This document shows positions 12,501 through 22,042 of a stretch of 64,000 bases of DNA, one piece after another (position 1 is the stretch's first letter; each line of letters starts with the position of its first letter). Under the pieces are notes generated by a model. It ran no database searches, was not told the DNA's origin, and was given only the letters and a program-made list of their open reading frames with translations. The position numbers were made by a program, and so were the translations under genes. The stretch is from Liolophura sinensis. Taxonomy: Eukaryota; Mollusca; Polyplacophora; Chitonida; Chitonidae. The stretch is taken from contig NC_088304.1 of NCBI RefSeq assembly GCF_032854445.1, positions 36,069,551 to 36,133,550 on the forward strand. The letters are read 5' to 3'.

Positions 12501-12561
12501 TTTTGCAAAACAAAAACTGTTTAAAATTGAAACTGTTAATTTAACCTTGTGTAGTATATGT
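9512..12561 (+). pseudogene. LINE A ORF2 (endonuclease-reverse transcriptase), broken
   Basis: ATG 9512 starts a frame reading SPNCNGLRNVQKLK, equivalent to the endonuclease start in LINEs B and C. Endonuclease pieces follow at 9760-10,110 (NCYGPNN, ILVGDLNVV, HIDHVFVSKAL). The linker and RT start are at 10,590-11,024 (VQWAVEGDRNTSFF, then GNDGLTAE). Further RT pieces are at 11,160-11,384 (KKAFDRASHTFLLDKF), 11,436-11,909 (KVNMSKNELLYVG) and 11,916-12,561 near the C-terminal Cys motif (TLCSIC). The FADD region is lost around 11,390-11,440. Frame changes between all pieces show long decay. The last codons are cut by the LTR at 12,562. Confidence 0.75.
10218..10377. repeat. Tandem duplication, 2 x about 79 bp
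   Basis: The segment beginning AACCTCTTACTGCAAGAC at 10,218 starts again at 10,297. The copies are nearly identical (a two-base insertion in the second). The duplication lies inside dead LINE A ORF2 and adds about 26 codons of repeated peptide. Confidence 0.95.
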
Positions 12562-13306
12562 TGTTACGACCCAAAATGTCTGTATTATAAAGAGATGGCT
12601 TGTTCGAAATACACGACAGTTTAACCGCACAAAAAAGTAACCAAAACCAGCAGATTTTATTTTTCAACAATTTAGTAGGTTTAACAAGAACAGGTAACAA
12701 GGCTTATACAAATACTAAAGTACTTAAGTTTAAAAAGGATAGCAATATCTGTACAAAGTACTTACATGTACAACGGTGTCAGGTCCAAACGGACGCATAT
12801 ATTCCACAATGCTGAAAACCATAAAGGCACAACTGCACAGAGGCAATATTCACAAAAGGGAAAATCCACAGTATAACTGAGTGTATGACGAAATATACAC
12901 AAAATTCCACAGACAGGGTCCGTGTACTAATAAGCACTGTGTACACAAGAGCACAAATTAAATATACAAGCTCAGACTGAACAAGTGCTCGGTGGAGCTA
13001 TGATATAACAAAGTCAGAGGCTATAAAGACACCAAAATTCAGCACAAAAGGCCTACTAAAGTAACGCACAGCGAAAGCGTCCAAAACTCTCAATAATTCT
13101 CCTTTCTCCTCTTTTGACCTGCTTTCATAGGTCTTATATAAACTGATGGAATTTTCTAGAATAAGAAAATTCCTGAACACTTGTTGTAAACAAGCAGGTC
13201 CCGAACTGAGCGTATTCTGGAACATTCTAAGGTAGAGGCAGACAGCAGGCCCTGAACTCAGCATATGTAAACAGTGGCAAGCTGACGGCAGTTGTTCACA
13301 TAACAC
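12562..13306 (-). repeat. 3' LTR (745 bp)
   Basis: The plus strand starts TGTTACGACC at 12,562 and ends CACATAACA at 13,306, giving TGTTA...TAACA inverted ends. The first 21 bp recur with one mismatch at 17,321-17,341 beside the primer-binding site, which fixes the LTR border independently. The inner border is fixed by the purine tract on the minus strand. A minus-strand AATAAA lies near 12,657. Confidence 0.85.
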
Positions 13307-13318
13307 ACCCACCCTTCA
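13307..13318 (-). other. Polypurine tract
   Basis: The minus strand reads GAAGGGTGGGTG directly before the LTR start TGTTATG, the usual plus-strand priming site. A second A-rich purine stretch lies a little upstream. Confidence 0.7.
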
Positions 13319-13383
13319 AGAAAAAAAAGTTTTCCCAATTTTTTTTCTACTTACAATATATGTTAAACAATAATATATACAGT

Positions 13384-14676
13384 TTATACACGAGAAAAGC
13401 AATCTGCAGTAAGATTATCCTTTCCTTTAACATGTTTGATTTTAAGATTGTATTCTTGCAACAATAAACTCCACTGTAACAATCTCTGATTCTTTCCCTT
13501 AACTTTCTGTAGAACCACAAGTGGGTTGTGATCAGTATTTACAATCACAGGTTGTCTCGAAGCTGTTACATAAACTTTAAAGTGTTGTAGAGCTAAAATA
13601 ACAGATAAACATTCTTTTTCAACAGTTGAATAACTTCTCTGAAACTTGTTAAGTTTACGGGAAAAGAAACAAACTGGATGATCAACACCAAGATTGTCTT
13701 CCTGTAGCAAAACAGCACCTACAGCAACATCGTGAAAAATTACATCAGTTCTTGATGGTACATCTGGAAGCAAATGTGAAAACTCATAAACAAGTTCAGA
13801 CAGTTGCTGTTGCTGAATGGGTTCCAGATGTTGCAGTTTAGAATCAAGTTGTTTTAAGACATGTGAATTCTGAAGCTTTAAAGAATTGAGCTCAGAGTCA
13901 ACCAACTGTTCGCCAATATCATCTGTATTACAGCAACTATGGTCAATGTCAGCAGCAACAACATTAACAAAATTTGCAGCAGTGGTGTCAGTGTCATTTC
14001 TGTTTACATAGGGTTTCAACATGTTAATGTGACATAACTGACTTGATTTGCGTCGATCAGGTGTTTTAACAACATGGTTAAGCTCACTCAGCTTTTTGTC
14101 AACAACATATGGACCAAAATATCTGACATCAAAGCATTTACCAGGTACAGGTAACAATACTAAAACTTTCTGACCAGGTTGAAATGACCGAACAACAGAT
14201 TTCTCATCATATCTACGTTTCATATTCTTTTGAGTACATTCAAGATTGGCTTTAGCCAATTCACATGCTCCGGCAAGCTTAGCACGAAAATCAGATACAT
14301 AATCCAAAAGATTTACATTACTTGTATCTTCATTGAGAAACTGTTCGTTGTAAATTAACAATGGTCCTCTAATAGTATGCCCAAATACTGAATTCAATGG
14401 ACTGAAACCCAATGATTCTTGTACTGACTCTCGAACAGCAAACATAAGAAATGGAATACCTTCATCCCAGTCTCTCTCTGTGTCATAACAATAAGTCTTA
14501 ATCATGTTCTTTAATGTTTGGTGAAATCTTCCAACTGCACTTTGACTTTCTGGGTTGTAGGCAAAAGACTTGTATTGTTTAATGCCTAACTGGTACATAA
14601 CTTGCTGAGAAATACCAGACATAAAGTTTGAACCTTGATCAGACTGTATGGATTTGGGTAAACCAAACAGAGTCAA
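13384..14676 (-). CDS. Integrase core joined to RNase H (RT deleted), 430 aa
   Basis: Residues about 1-60 hold QSDQGSNF (second catalytic Asp of the DDE triad) and ESQSAVGRFHQTLK, where the family has Glu before RFHQTLK; here it is Gly, so the third catalytic residue is lost. A GPY/F-type module follows (FGPYVVDKKL...HVVKTPDRR...HINMLKPYV, about residues 185-225). After a low-complexity linker, PSRTDVIFHDV marks the usual start of the RT region, but it runs straight into AVGAVLLQED, the start of the RNase H. RNase H continues with CFFSRKLNKFQRSYSTVEKE, NTDHNPLVVL and ends with KGKDNLTADCFSRV, the normal polyprotein end. No YxDD exists. The join lies where both parent segments contain a DV-xVG-like stretch, suggesting a short-homology deletion. 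The longest open frame of the element, yet not catalytically competent. Confidence 0.85.
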   Translation of the reverse strand: MTLFGLPKSIQSDQGSNFMSGISQQVMYQLGIKQYKSFAYNPESQSAVGRFHQTLKNMIKTYCYDTERDWDEGIPFLMFAVRESVQESLGFSPLNSVFGHTIRGPLLIYNEQFLNEDTSNVNLLDYVSDFRAKLAGACELAKANLECTQKNMKRRYDEKSVVRSFQPGQKVLVLLPVPGKCFDVRYFGPYVVDKKLSELNHVVKTPDRRKSSQLCHINMLKPYVNRNDTDTTAANFVNVVAADIDHSCCNTDDIGEQLVDSELNSLKLQNSHVLKQLDSKLQHLEPIQQQQLSELVYEFSHLLPDVPSRTDVIFHDVAVGAVLLQEDNLGVDHPVCFFSRKLNKFQRSYSTVEKECLSVILALQHFKVYVTASRQPVIVNTDHNPLVVLQKVKGKNQRLLQWSLLLQEYNLKIKHVKGKDNLTADCFSRV

Positions 14677-15207
14677 AAAACTTTGTTAAAGCTTTGACAA
14701 CAGACTTGGTGTTTTTATTCCTTAAAGGAACAGCCTCGGGAAATCTGGTTGCCGTACACATAATAGTTAACACATACTGATTCACAGACTTCGTCTTAGG
14801 TACAGGGCCTACACAATCAATCAATATTCTGCTGAATGGTTATTGAAAAGCTGGTACAGGTTCTAATGGTGCCTTATGAATAGTCTGATCAGGCTTACCT
14901 ACTACTTGGCATGTATGACATGATTTACAAAACAGGGTTACATCTCCCTTTAATCCTGACCAAAAGAAGTGGTCCAGTATCCTGTAGTAGGTTTTGTTAA
15001 CAGCCAAGTGACCAGCAAATGGCATTTCATGTGCCATACGTAAAATATCAGTTCGGTATGCCTTAGGTACAACCATCTGATGTTTAACAGCCCAGTCATC
15101 ATCAACAGATACATCAGGTGGTCTCCATTTACGCATAAGTACATCAGACTTGACATAATAACACACAGGTTCAGATGAAATAACACAATCATCGAGAGCT
15201 CTGTCAA
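14639..15207 (-). pseudogene. Integrase N-terminal zinc domain and start of core
   Basis: The minus-strand frame 15,166-14,840 has an H-x-H...CKSCHTC arrangement: HEMPFAGHLAVNKTYYRILDHFFW, then FCKSCHTCQV, which is the HHCC zinc-binding domain that precedes retroelement integrase cores. A stop near 14,840 precedes the next frame (14,824-14,639), which reads IDCVGPVPKTKS...TIMCTATRFPEA, the first catalytic Asp region. A one-base shift near 14,680 joins it to the 430-residue frame. Integrase inserts the cDNA into the host chromosome; this copy is broken at two points at least. Confidence 0.8.
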
Positions 15208-15308
15208 ACAGACATGAAATTTCTGGGTCTTTATGCTGTTCAGTTACAAGCTGATGTTTAGAAACATGTGATATGTCGCTAGGTGTACAATGGTCTGAAT
15301 CATCATTA

Positions 15309-15755
15309 TCAATGCAGTTGCCATTGGGTAAACATTTGTGTAAGAAATGTATCTTGTAAGTCCGTTACTGTGTTTTTGTCGTTATCAGAAAGTTTGTTTG
15401 ACATAGACCTCGTTACAGCATAAGAGGGATCCAAATCTGGAATTTCTTTCTCAGCAGGATCAACAGTTTGATTTAAACAAGGTTTATCAGTCACAATAGG
15501 ATTAACCATTACTTTGTCACCAGCAAGATCATTACCAAGTAGTAGATGAATTCCTTTAAAAGGCAAAGTAGGCCTAATGCTGACAGTAACAGGACCCGAA
15601 ATAATATCTGATGACAAGTAAGTTTGTGAAGAGGCACAGATTCAAATTCAGCAGAGCTTACACCTCTAATTAATACATTTGATCCAGAATATGACTCATC
15701 AGAAAATGGCAAAACATCTTGTAATAATAAAGACTGAGAAGCCCCAGTATCCCTT
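15309..15755 (-). pseudogene. Retroelement aspartic protease, frameshifted
   Basis: On the minus strand at 15,752-15,739 the codons read DTGAS, the aspartic protease active site, followed by SLLLQDVLPFSD. After a frameshift near 15,620 the sequence goes on as VTVSIRPTLPFKGIHLLLGNDLAGDKV, which matches the downstream protease region of this gypsy group as I remember it. It lies between Gag and integrase as expected. Confidence 0.75.
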
Positions 15756-17205
15756 CATACCCTGATCTTTGTATCACAAGACATGTCACTTTTAAATGAG
15801 ACTTTACGGTCACAAATAAATGGCTCAAAAACTTTCATAACATTATCCTGTGAATTCTGTGTACAATCTACTGGTGGAGTCTTAACATAATCAAATGCAT
15901 CAACATTGTTCAATATATCAGACTTTTTAGCAGTAACACACAAACCAGTAGGCTTGGAGCCACCCTCCTGTACTTGCCTTCTCTTCAAAGCATAACAATT
16001 TGACATGACATGGCCTGGATTCCTACAATAATTACATGTAACCCTGCTAAACTGTCTATCAGTAAATGTATGGTCAGACCTTCGTTGAGTAGCGTTCGAA
16101 TAAACAGGGCTTCTTTGCTCACCTGATTTGTCAAAATTTTGAGTCTGCTTCGGTGGGCCTGAATCTGAGTTAAATAAACTGCTGGAAAAGTGCTGAGGCT
16201 TTCTAAATGTAGACGGCTTTTTCGGAAATGAGACCTTATGTGTAACCGTGTAAGTATCGGCCATAGTGGCTGTTGCTTCTAATGTATCAGCCTCTTTGTC
16301 TTCAATAAAGTTCTGACATCATCATTAATACACCTTTTAAAGTCTTCAATCAGAATGATCTGTTTTAACTTTTCATAATCTTTATCTACATTTTTAGCAG
16401 AACACCACCGACCAAATAATTGTTCCTTCTCCCTAGCAAATTCAATGTAAGTCTGATCTCTTTTCTCAAAATTTCTAAATTTCTGCCGATAGGCCTCTGG
16501 CACAAGCTCATATCTTTTTAAGATAACATCTTTCACAAAATCATAATCTGCAGCCTGTTCTATTGATAACTGTGTATATATCCATAGCTTTGCCAGTTCA
16601 CGCACTCTGTAAAAAGGGTAGTCCAAAACTTTTCAGGCCACTCTAAATTTTGAGCAATCTTCTCAAACTGTAGAAAATATTTATCTACATCAGTCTCACG
16701 AAATTGTAGCAGCAATCTTATGTTTCTAGCGACGTCAAATTTTGGAGGCATATCAGAAAAACTTAAGCCAGACCTATCGCCTTCTAGCTTCCTAGCTTCA
16801 ATTTCGCTCTGAAGTCTCAATTTCTCCAATTCGAACACTCTTTCATTTTCTCTTTCTCTAAACAACTTTTCATTTTCCCTTTCTTTAAACAATCTTTCTT
16901 TTTCTTTTTCGTTTTCCTTAAACAATCTTTCTTTTTCATTTTCTTTTCTTTCAGTTCTAACTCCTTCAGTCTTATTACAGTGGAATTATCGCCCTCAGGC
17001 CTGTACACATCTAATGCACTTTCATCAAACTCCTGTAATTCTACCAAACATTTAGCAATACTAAACTGCATATCTTTCTTGCGTAAGGATCTTTTGATAT
17101 TAAGATTCAGGTACTTGCTTAAAGCATACAAATCATTTTTATTTAACAAATCAAATTGTCCTGATCTGGCGCTTCCATAAACTTTTCGGGCTTAAAATCA
17201 GACAT
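15755..17205 (-). pseudogene. Gag-like protein, frameshifted
   Basis: The likely start is the ATG at 17,205-17,203 (MSDFKPEKFMEAPDQ), 90 bp after the primer-binding site. Then, with several frame changes, come a short helical N-terminus (LNKNDLYALSKYLNL...), a long Lys/Glu-rich coiled-coil-like stretch (16,980-16,800), a capsid-like core (VDKYFLQFEKIAQNLEWP, later YRQKFRNFEKRDQTYIEFAREKEQLF), and a nucleocapsid zinc knuckle CNYCRNPGHVMSNC (CX2CX4HX4C) near 16,040-16,000. Gag packages the element RNA. Breaks near 17,160, 16,900, 16,620 and 16,280 make it non-functional. Confidence 0.8.
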
Positions 17206-17294
17206 GATGAATAAAATCTGCTGGCAATATTTACTACAAAGTCAAAGACTAGAAAAATGACACAACTTACACAAAATCCTTTCAACTCCAAAAA

Positions 17295-17317
17295 TTCAAT
17301 TCCCGGAGAAGCCCCCA
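17295..17317 (-). other. Primer-binding site for tRNA-Pro
   Basis: The plus strand here reads TTCAATTCCCGGAGAAGCCC plus CCA. The 3' end of the tRNA-Pro genes in the array, plus the added CCA, agrees at 21 of 23 positions (mismatches only at the GA/CG pair within the acceptor stem). On the element strand the site begins TGGGGGC, three bases after the LTR end TAACA, the normal position. Confidence 0.8.
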
Positions 17318-17320
17318 ATT

Positions 17321-17341
17321 TGTTACGACCCAAACTGTCTG
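17321..17341 (-). repeat. 5' LTR remnant (21 bp)
   Basis: TGTTACGACCCAAACTGTCTG matches the outer 21 bp of the 3' LTR at 12,562 with one mismatch. At 17,342 the sequence changes abruptly to the anticodon-loop half of a tRNA-Pro gene, so about 720 bp of LTR is missing. Confidence 0.85.
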
Positions 17342-17384
17342 CTTTGGGTGCGAGACGTCCCGGGTTCAATTCCCGGACGAGCCC
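17342..17384 (+). pseudogene. tRNA-Pro 3' half, truncated at the LTR junction
   Basis: It corresponds to positions 30-72 of the intact copies: anticodon loop with TGG, T arm and 3' acceptor strand. The 5' half is missing. There is one further change (GAGAGG to GAGACG). Without the A box it should not be transcribed. Confidence 0.9.
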
Positions 17385-18502
17385 ATATTTTTTTAAAAAT
17401 TGTATTTGATGCATTCTTTCCATAAAGTCTTAATCTGCTACCTTACTCACCCTTGGTCAACGTTTGCGAACGTCTGCTTCATATTGAGTGCGTCAAGTGG
17501 CAACCATATCTTCGTGCCCATCAAACCTATTTCCTCTTTATACACTTTCGTCTATTATTCCAGTGACGCATTTCGAAGTGTTGTTTCTGTTTTGCCAAAA
17601 TTTCCATCTTGTAGAAATTCGCATTACACCTGTTTACTTCGACTCTACTGACGGCATGCAAATGCAATACAAGTCTCTTGTCAGTTTTATCAAGTTACGG
17701 ACAACCGTGTCACAGGTTTCATGAAGGGTAAAAACAAAGTTATTCTCGATCAAGAAGCTAGGCCGACCAGTGAGTAGTCTAGGTGACCTGCAATAAACCG
17801 TCTTTATTGGTGAATAATACGAGCTTGCGAAATTCTCTAGCCTGTTCCTTTCTTTGTGACTTTGTGGAAAAAATCGCCATATACCACGCAATGGATTTTG
17901 CCCTCATTGCTGCTCCTTGGGACCCCATCCGGAATTGATTTCTCCAGGGGTATGATTTTCCTTCATGTCAAAAACAAAGAAGTGCTTCGGGCAGGAAAAT
18001 GTCTAGCTTTGCTTTACAATAGTTGTAATTACCAGTGCTTTCAAAATTGTGTTTTCTAATCGAAAGATCTTTGTTTTATGTATAAGGAAAATACGTGGAT
18101 ATGCCTGCATGAGGTTTGTTGGATTATTTTCGTATATACAACTTTGACGCGATTGTGGAGTCCAATGATGAATCCAGGTTACACTTTGTCATCTTCTCAA
18201 AAATGTCGCCATGCATTACGAGATGGACTTTGCTCTGATTCTTCTACTGCACCTGGGTATCTCACCCTAAAATACTTTGTCTAGCGGCATGATTTGCTTG
18301 ATGGCAAAAGAAGGACAAGTGTTTAGGAAAAGAATTTGTATAAATTTGTTTTATTGTGGGTGATTGATACATGTGCATTTATGGTAGATAGGCGGGTTTC
18401 GCACGGCGGGGTACTGGTTGTTGACCAGCTGTTGCTCTTTTCTCGGTTTACATGCTGACACACATGGATTTTGCATTGAAATTTTCTGTGAGTGGCAGAA
18501 AT

Positions 18503-18574
18503 GGCTCGTTGGTCTAGAGGTATGATTCTCGCTTTGGGTGCGAGAGGTCCCGGGTTCAATTCCCGGACGAGCCC
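18503..18574 (+). tRNA. tRNA-Pro(UGG)
   Basis: A 72-nt cloverleaf can be drawn by hand. The acceptor GGCTCGT pairs with ACGAGCC, with C as discriminator; there is a short D arm, an anticodon stem CTCGC/GCGAG with loop TTTGGGT (anticodon TGG), and a T arm CCGGG-TTCAATT-CCCGG. The A box TGGTCTAGAGG and B box GGTTCAATTCC are present, so RNA polymerase III can transcribe it. A run of six T about 5 nt downstream is the terminator. No intron and no encoded CCA, as normal for eukaryotes. The sequence is nearly that of the vertebrate tRNA-Pro I remember. It decodes proline CCA/CCN codons. This is the reference copy for the array; identical copies are listed below. Confidence 0.97.
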
Positions 18575-19727
18575 CATATTTTTTCAAAAATTATATTTGG
18601 GGCATTCTTTCCATGCAGTCTTAAATTGATTCCTTACTCACCCTTGGTCAACGTTTGCGAATGTCTGCTCCATATTGAGTGCGTCAAGTGGCAACCATAC
18701 CTTCGTGGCCATCAAACCTATTTCCTCTTTATACACTTTCGCCTATTATTCCAGTAATGCCTTTCCAAGTGCTGTTTCTGTTTTGCCAAAATTTCCATCT
18801 TGTAGAAATTCGCATTACGCCTGTTTACTTCGATTCTACTGACGGCATGCAAATGCGATACAAGTCTCTAGTCAGTTTTATCAAGTTACAGACAACCGTG
18901 TCATAGGGTTACATAAAGGGTACAGACAAAGTTATTATCGGTCAAGAAGCTAGGCCGACCTGTTTGTAGTCTAGGTGACCTGCAATAAACCGTCTTTATT
19001 GGTGAATATTAGGAGCTTGCAAAATTCTCTAGCTTGTTCCCTCTTTTGTGACTTTGTAAAAACATTCGCCATATACTACGCATTGGATTTTGCCCTCATT
19101 CTTTTGCTGCTCCTTGGGACCCCATCCCGAATTGATTTGTAGGGCGGTATGATTTTCCTTCATGTCAAAACCAAACAAGTGCTTTGGGGGGGGGGGAGAA
19201 ATTGTCTGACTTTGCTTTACCATGTTTGTAATTACCAGTGCTTTCAAAATTGTGTTTTCTTGTGGAAAGACCAGTGTCTTAAGTATAAGGGAAATACGTG
19301 GATATGTCTGCATAAAGACTGTTGGATTATTTTCGTATATACAACTTTGACGCGATTGTGGAGTCCTGTGATGTATCCATGTTACTTTGGATCAGTAAGG
19401 GTTTCCCTCTTTGTGAACCTCTCAAAAATTTCGCCATGCATTTAAGAGATGGACTTTGCTCTGATTCTTCTACTGCACCTAGGGATCTCACCCTGAAATA
19501 CTTTGTCTAGCGGCATGATTTGCTTGATGTAAAAGGAGGACAAGTGTTTAGGATAAGAATTTGTCTAAAATTGCTGCATTCTGGGTGATTGATACATGTG
19601 CATTTATGGTAGATAGGCGGGTTTTGCACGGCGGGGTACTGGTTGTTGACCAGCTGTTGCTCTTTTCTCAGTTTACATGCTGACACACATGGATTTTCCA
19701 TTGAAATTTTCTGTGAGTGGCAGAAAA

Positions 19728-19756
19728 GGCTCGTTGGTCCAGAGGTATGATTCTCG
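19728..19756 (+). pseudogene. tRNA-Pro 5' half, deleted copy
   Basis: Only positions 1-29 remain (with one T-to-C change after GGT). The sequence then jumps to the spacer (TCTTAATTTGATTCC), so about 43 nt of tRNA and the first part of the spacer, including the T-run terminator, are gone. The same unit has a second deletion near 19,890. Confidence 0.9.
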
Positions 19757-20751
19757 TCTTAATTTGATTCCTTACTCACTCTTGGTCAACTTTTGCGAAC
19801 GTCTGCTTCATATTGAGTGCGTCAAGTGGCAACCATATCTTCGTGGCCATCAAACCTATTTCCTCTTTATACACTTTCGTCTATTATTCCAGTGACGGCA
19901 TGCAAATGCAATACAAGTCTCTAGTTAGTTTTATCAAGTTACGGATAACCGTGCCATAGGTTTCATGAAGGGTAAAGACAAAGTTATTCTCGGTCAAGAA
20001 GCTAGGCCGACCTGTTTGTAGTCTAGGTGACCTGCAATAAACCGTCTTTATTGATAAATAATAGGAGCTTGCGAAATTCTCTAGCCTGTTCCTTTCTTTG
20101 TGACTTTGTGGAAAAAATTGCCATATACCACGCAATGGATTTTGCCCTCATTTGTTTGCTACTCCTTGGGACCCCATCCCGAATTGATTTCTCCAGGGAT
20201 ATGATTTTCCTTCATGTCAAAAACAAACAAGTGCTTGGGGCAGGAAAATGTCTAGCTTTGCTTTACTATGGTTGTAATTACCAGTGCTTTCAAAATTGTG
20301 TTTTCTAATCGGAAAACGTTTGTTTTATGTATAAGGAAAATACGTTGATATGCCTGCATGAGGTTTGTTGGATTTTTTTTGTTATATACAACTTTGACGC
20401 GATTGTGGAGTCCAATGATGAATCCAGGTTACACTTTGTGATCTTCTCAAAAATGTTGCCATGCATAACGAGACGGACTTTGCCCTGATTCTTCTACTGC
20501 ACCTGGGGATCTCACCATGAAATGCTTTGTCTAGCGGCATGATTTGCTTGATGTCAAAGAAGGACAAGTGTTTTGGACAAGAATTTGTCTAAATTTGCTT
20601 CATTCTGGGCGATTGATACATGTGCATTTATGGTAGATAGGCGGGTTTTGCACTGCGGGGTACTGGTTGTTGACCAGCTGTTGCTCTTTTCTCGGTTTAC
20701 ATGCTGACACACATGTATTTTGCTTTTACATTTTGTGTGATTGGCATGAAT

Positions 20752-20823
20752 GGCTCGTTGGTCTAGAGGTATGATTCTCGCTTTGGGTGCGAGAGGTCCC
20801 GGGTTCAATTCCCGGACGAGCCC
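20752..20823 (+). tRNA. tRNA-Pro(UGG)
   Basis: Identical in all stems and boxes to the copy at 18,503. Six-T terminator follows. The 5' flank is a variant (TGCTTTTACATTTTGTGTGA) shared only with the copy at 48,273. Confidence 0.96.
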
Positions 20824-21970
20824 ATATTTTTTCAAAAATTGTATTTGGGGCATTCTTTCCAGCAAGTCTTTATCTGCTACCTTACTCACCCTTGGTCAAC
20901 TTTTGCAAACATCTGTTCCATATTGAGTGTGTCAAGTGACAACCATACCTTCGTGCCCATCAAACCTATTTCCTCTTTATACACTTTCGACTATTATTCC
21001 AGTAACGCCTTTCGAAGTGTTGTTTCTGTTTCGCCAAAATTTCCATCTTGTAGAAATTCGCATTACGCCTGTTTACTTCGATTGTACTGACGGCATGCAA
21101 ATGCAATGCAAGTCTCTAGTCAGTTTTATCAAGTTACAGACAACCGTGTCATAGGGTTACATAAAGGGTAAAGACAAAGTTTTTCTCGGTCAAGAAGCTA
21201 GGCCGACCTGTGAGTAGTCTAGGTGACCTGCAATAAACCATCTTCATTGGTGAATAATACTATCTTGCGAAATTCTCTAGCATGTTCCCTCTTTTGTGAC
21301 TTTGTAAAAACATTCGCCATATACTACGCATTGGATTTTGCCCTCATTCTTTTGCTGCTCATTGCGACCCCATCCCGAATTGATTTGTAGGGCGGTATGA
21401 TTTTCCTTGATGTCAAAAACAAGCAAGTGCTTTGGGGGAGGAAAATGTCAAACATTGCTTTATTATGTTTGTAATTACCAGTGCTTTCAAAATTGTGTTT
21501 TCTTGTGGAAAGACCAGTGTTTTATTTATAAGGGAAATACGTGGATATACCTGTATGCAGAGTGTTGGATTATTTTCGTATATACAACTTTGACGCGATT
21601 GTGGAGTCCTATGATGTATCCATGTTACTTTGGATGAGTAAGGGTTTCCCTCTTTGTGAACCTCTCAAAAATTTCGCCATGCATTCAAGAGATGGATTTT
21701 GCTCTGATTCTTCTACTGCACCTGGGGATCTCACCCTGAAATACTTTGTCCAGCGGCATAATTTGCTTGATGTCAAAGAAGGACAAGTGTTTTGGACAAG
21801 AATTTGTCTAAAATTGCTATATTCTGGGTGATTGATACATGTGCATTTATGGTAGATAGGCGGGTTTTGCACGGCGGGGTACTGGTTGTTGACCAGCTGT
21901 TGCTCTTTTCTCAGTTTACATGCTGACACACATGGATTTTGCATTGAAATTTTCCGTGAGTGGCAGAAAT

Positions 21971-22042
21971 GGCTCGTTGGTCTAGAGGTATGATTCTCGC
22001 TTTGGGTGCGAGAGGTCCCGGGTTCAATTCCCGGACGAGCCC
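21971..22042 (+). tRNA. tRNA-Pro(UGG)
   Basis: Intact copy, 1219 bp after the previous gene. TGG anticodon, both internal promoter boxes, six-T terminator. Common 5' flank ending GTGGCAGAAAT. Confidence 0.96.

Larger units (their letters stand above)
8090..12561 (+). mobile_element. LINE A, Tx1/L1-like, 3'-truncated by an LTR element
   Basis: A G-rich leader (about 8090-8286), an ORF1 with Cys-rich region and an ORF2 with endonuclease and reverse transcriptase follow in LINE order. The right end stops inside ORF2 exactly where the LTR starts at 12,562. The rest of the LINE is not found on the far side of the LTR element. The left end is placed only by the change in composition. Confidence 0.7.
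12562..17341 (-). mobile_element. Gypsy-type LTR retrotransposon, Gmr1-like order, defective
   Basis: Read on the minus strand: 5' LTR remnant (17,341-17,321), primer-binding site (17,317-17,295), Gag (from 17,205), protease (near 15,750), integrase (about 15,207-14,000), RNase H (13,740-13,384), polypurine tract (13,318-13,307) and 3' LTR (13,306-12,562). The integrase precedes the RNase H, as in the Gmr1 group described by Goodwin and Poulter, and unlike ordinary gypsy elements. The reverse transcriptase between them is deleted. Gag and protease are frameshifted and the 5' LTR is reduced to 21 bp. It sits in LINE A on its left and is fused to the tRNA-Pro array on its right. Confidence 0.85.

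Noticed and set aside
12562-17341. Intact, mobile LTR retrotransposon
   Set aside because: The 5' LTR is 21 bp long, RT is deleted, integrase lacks its Glu, and Gag and protease are frameshifted.
18300-18600. The array unit as a SINE family
   Set aside because: The units are strictly head to tail with no A-rich tail or target duplications between them, and they contain a full functional-looking tRNA gene. This is a tandem array.
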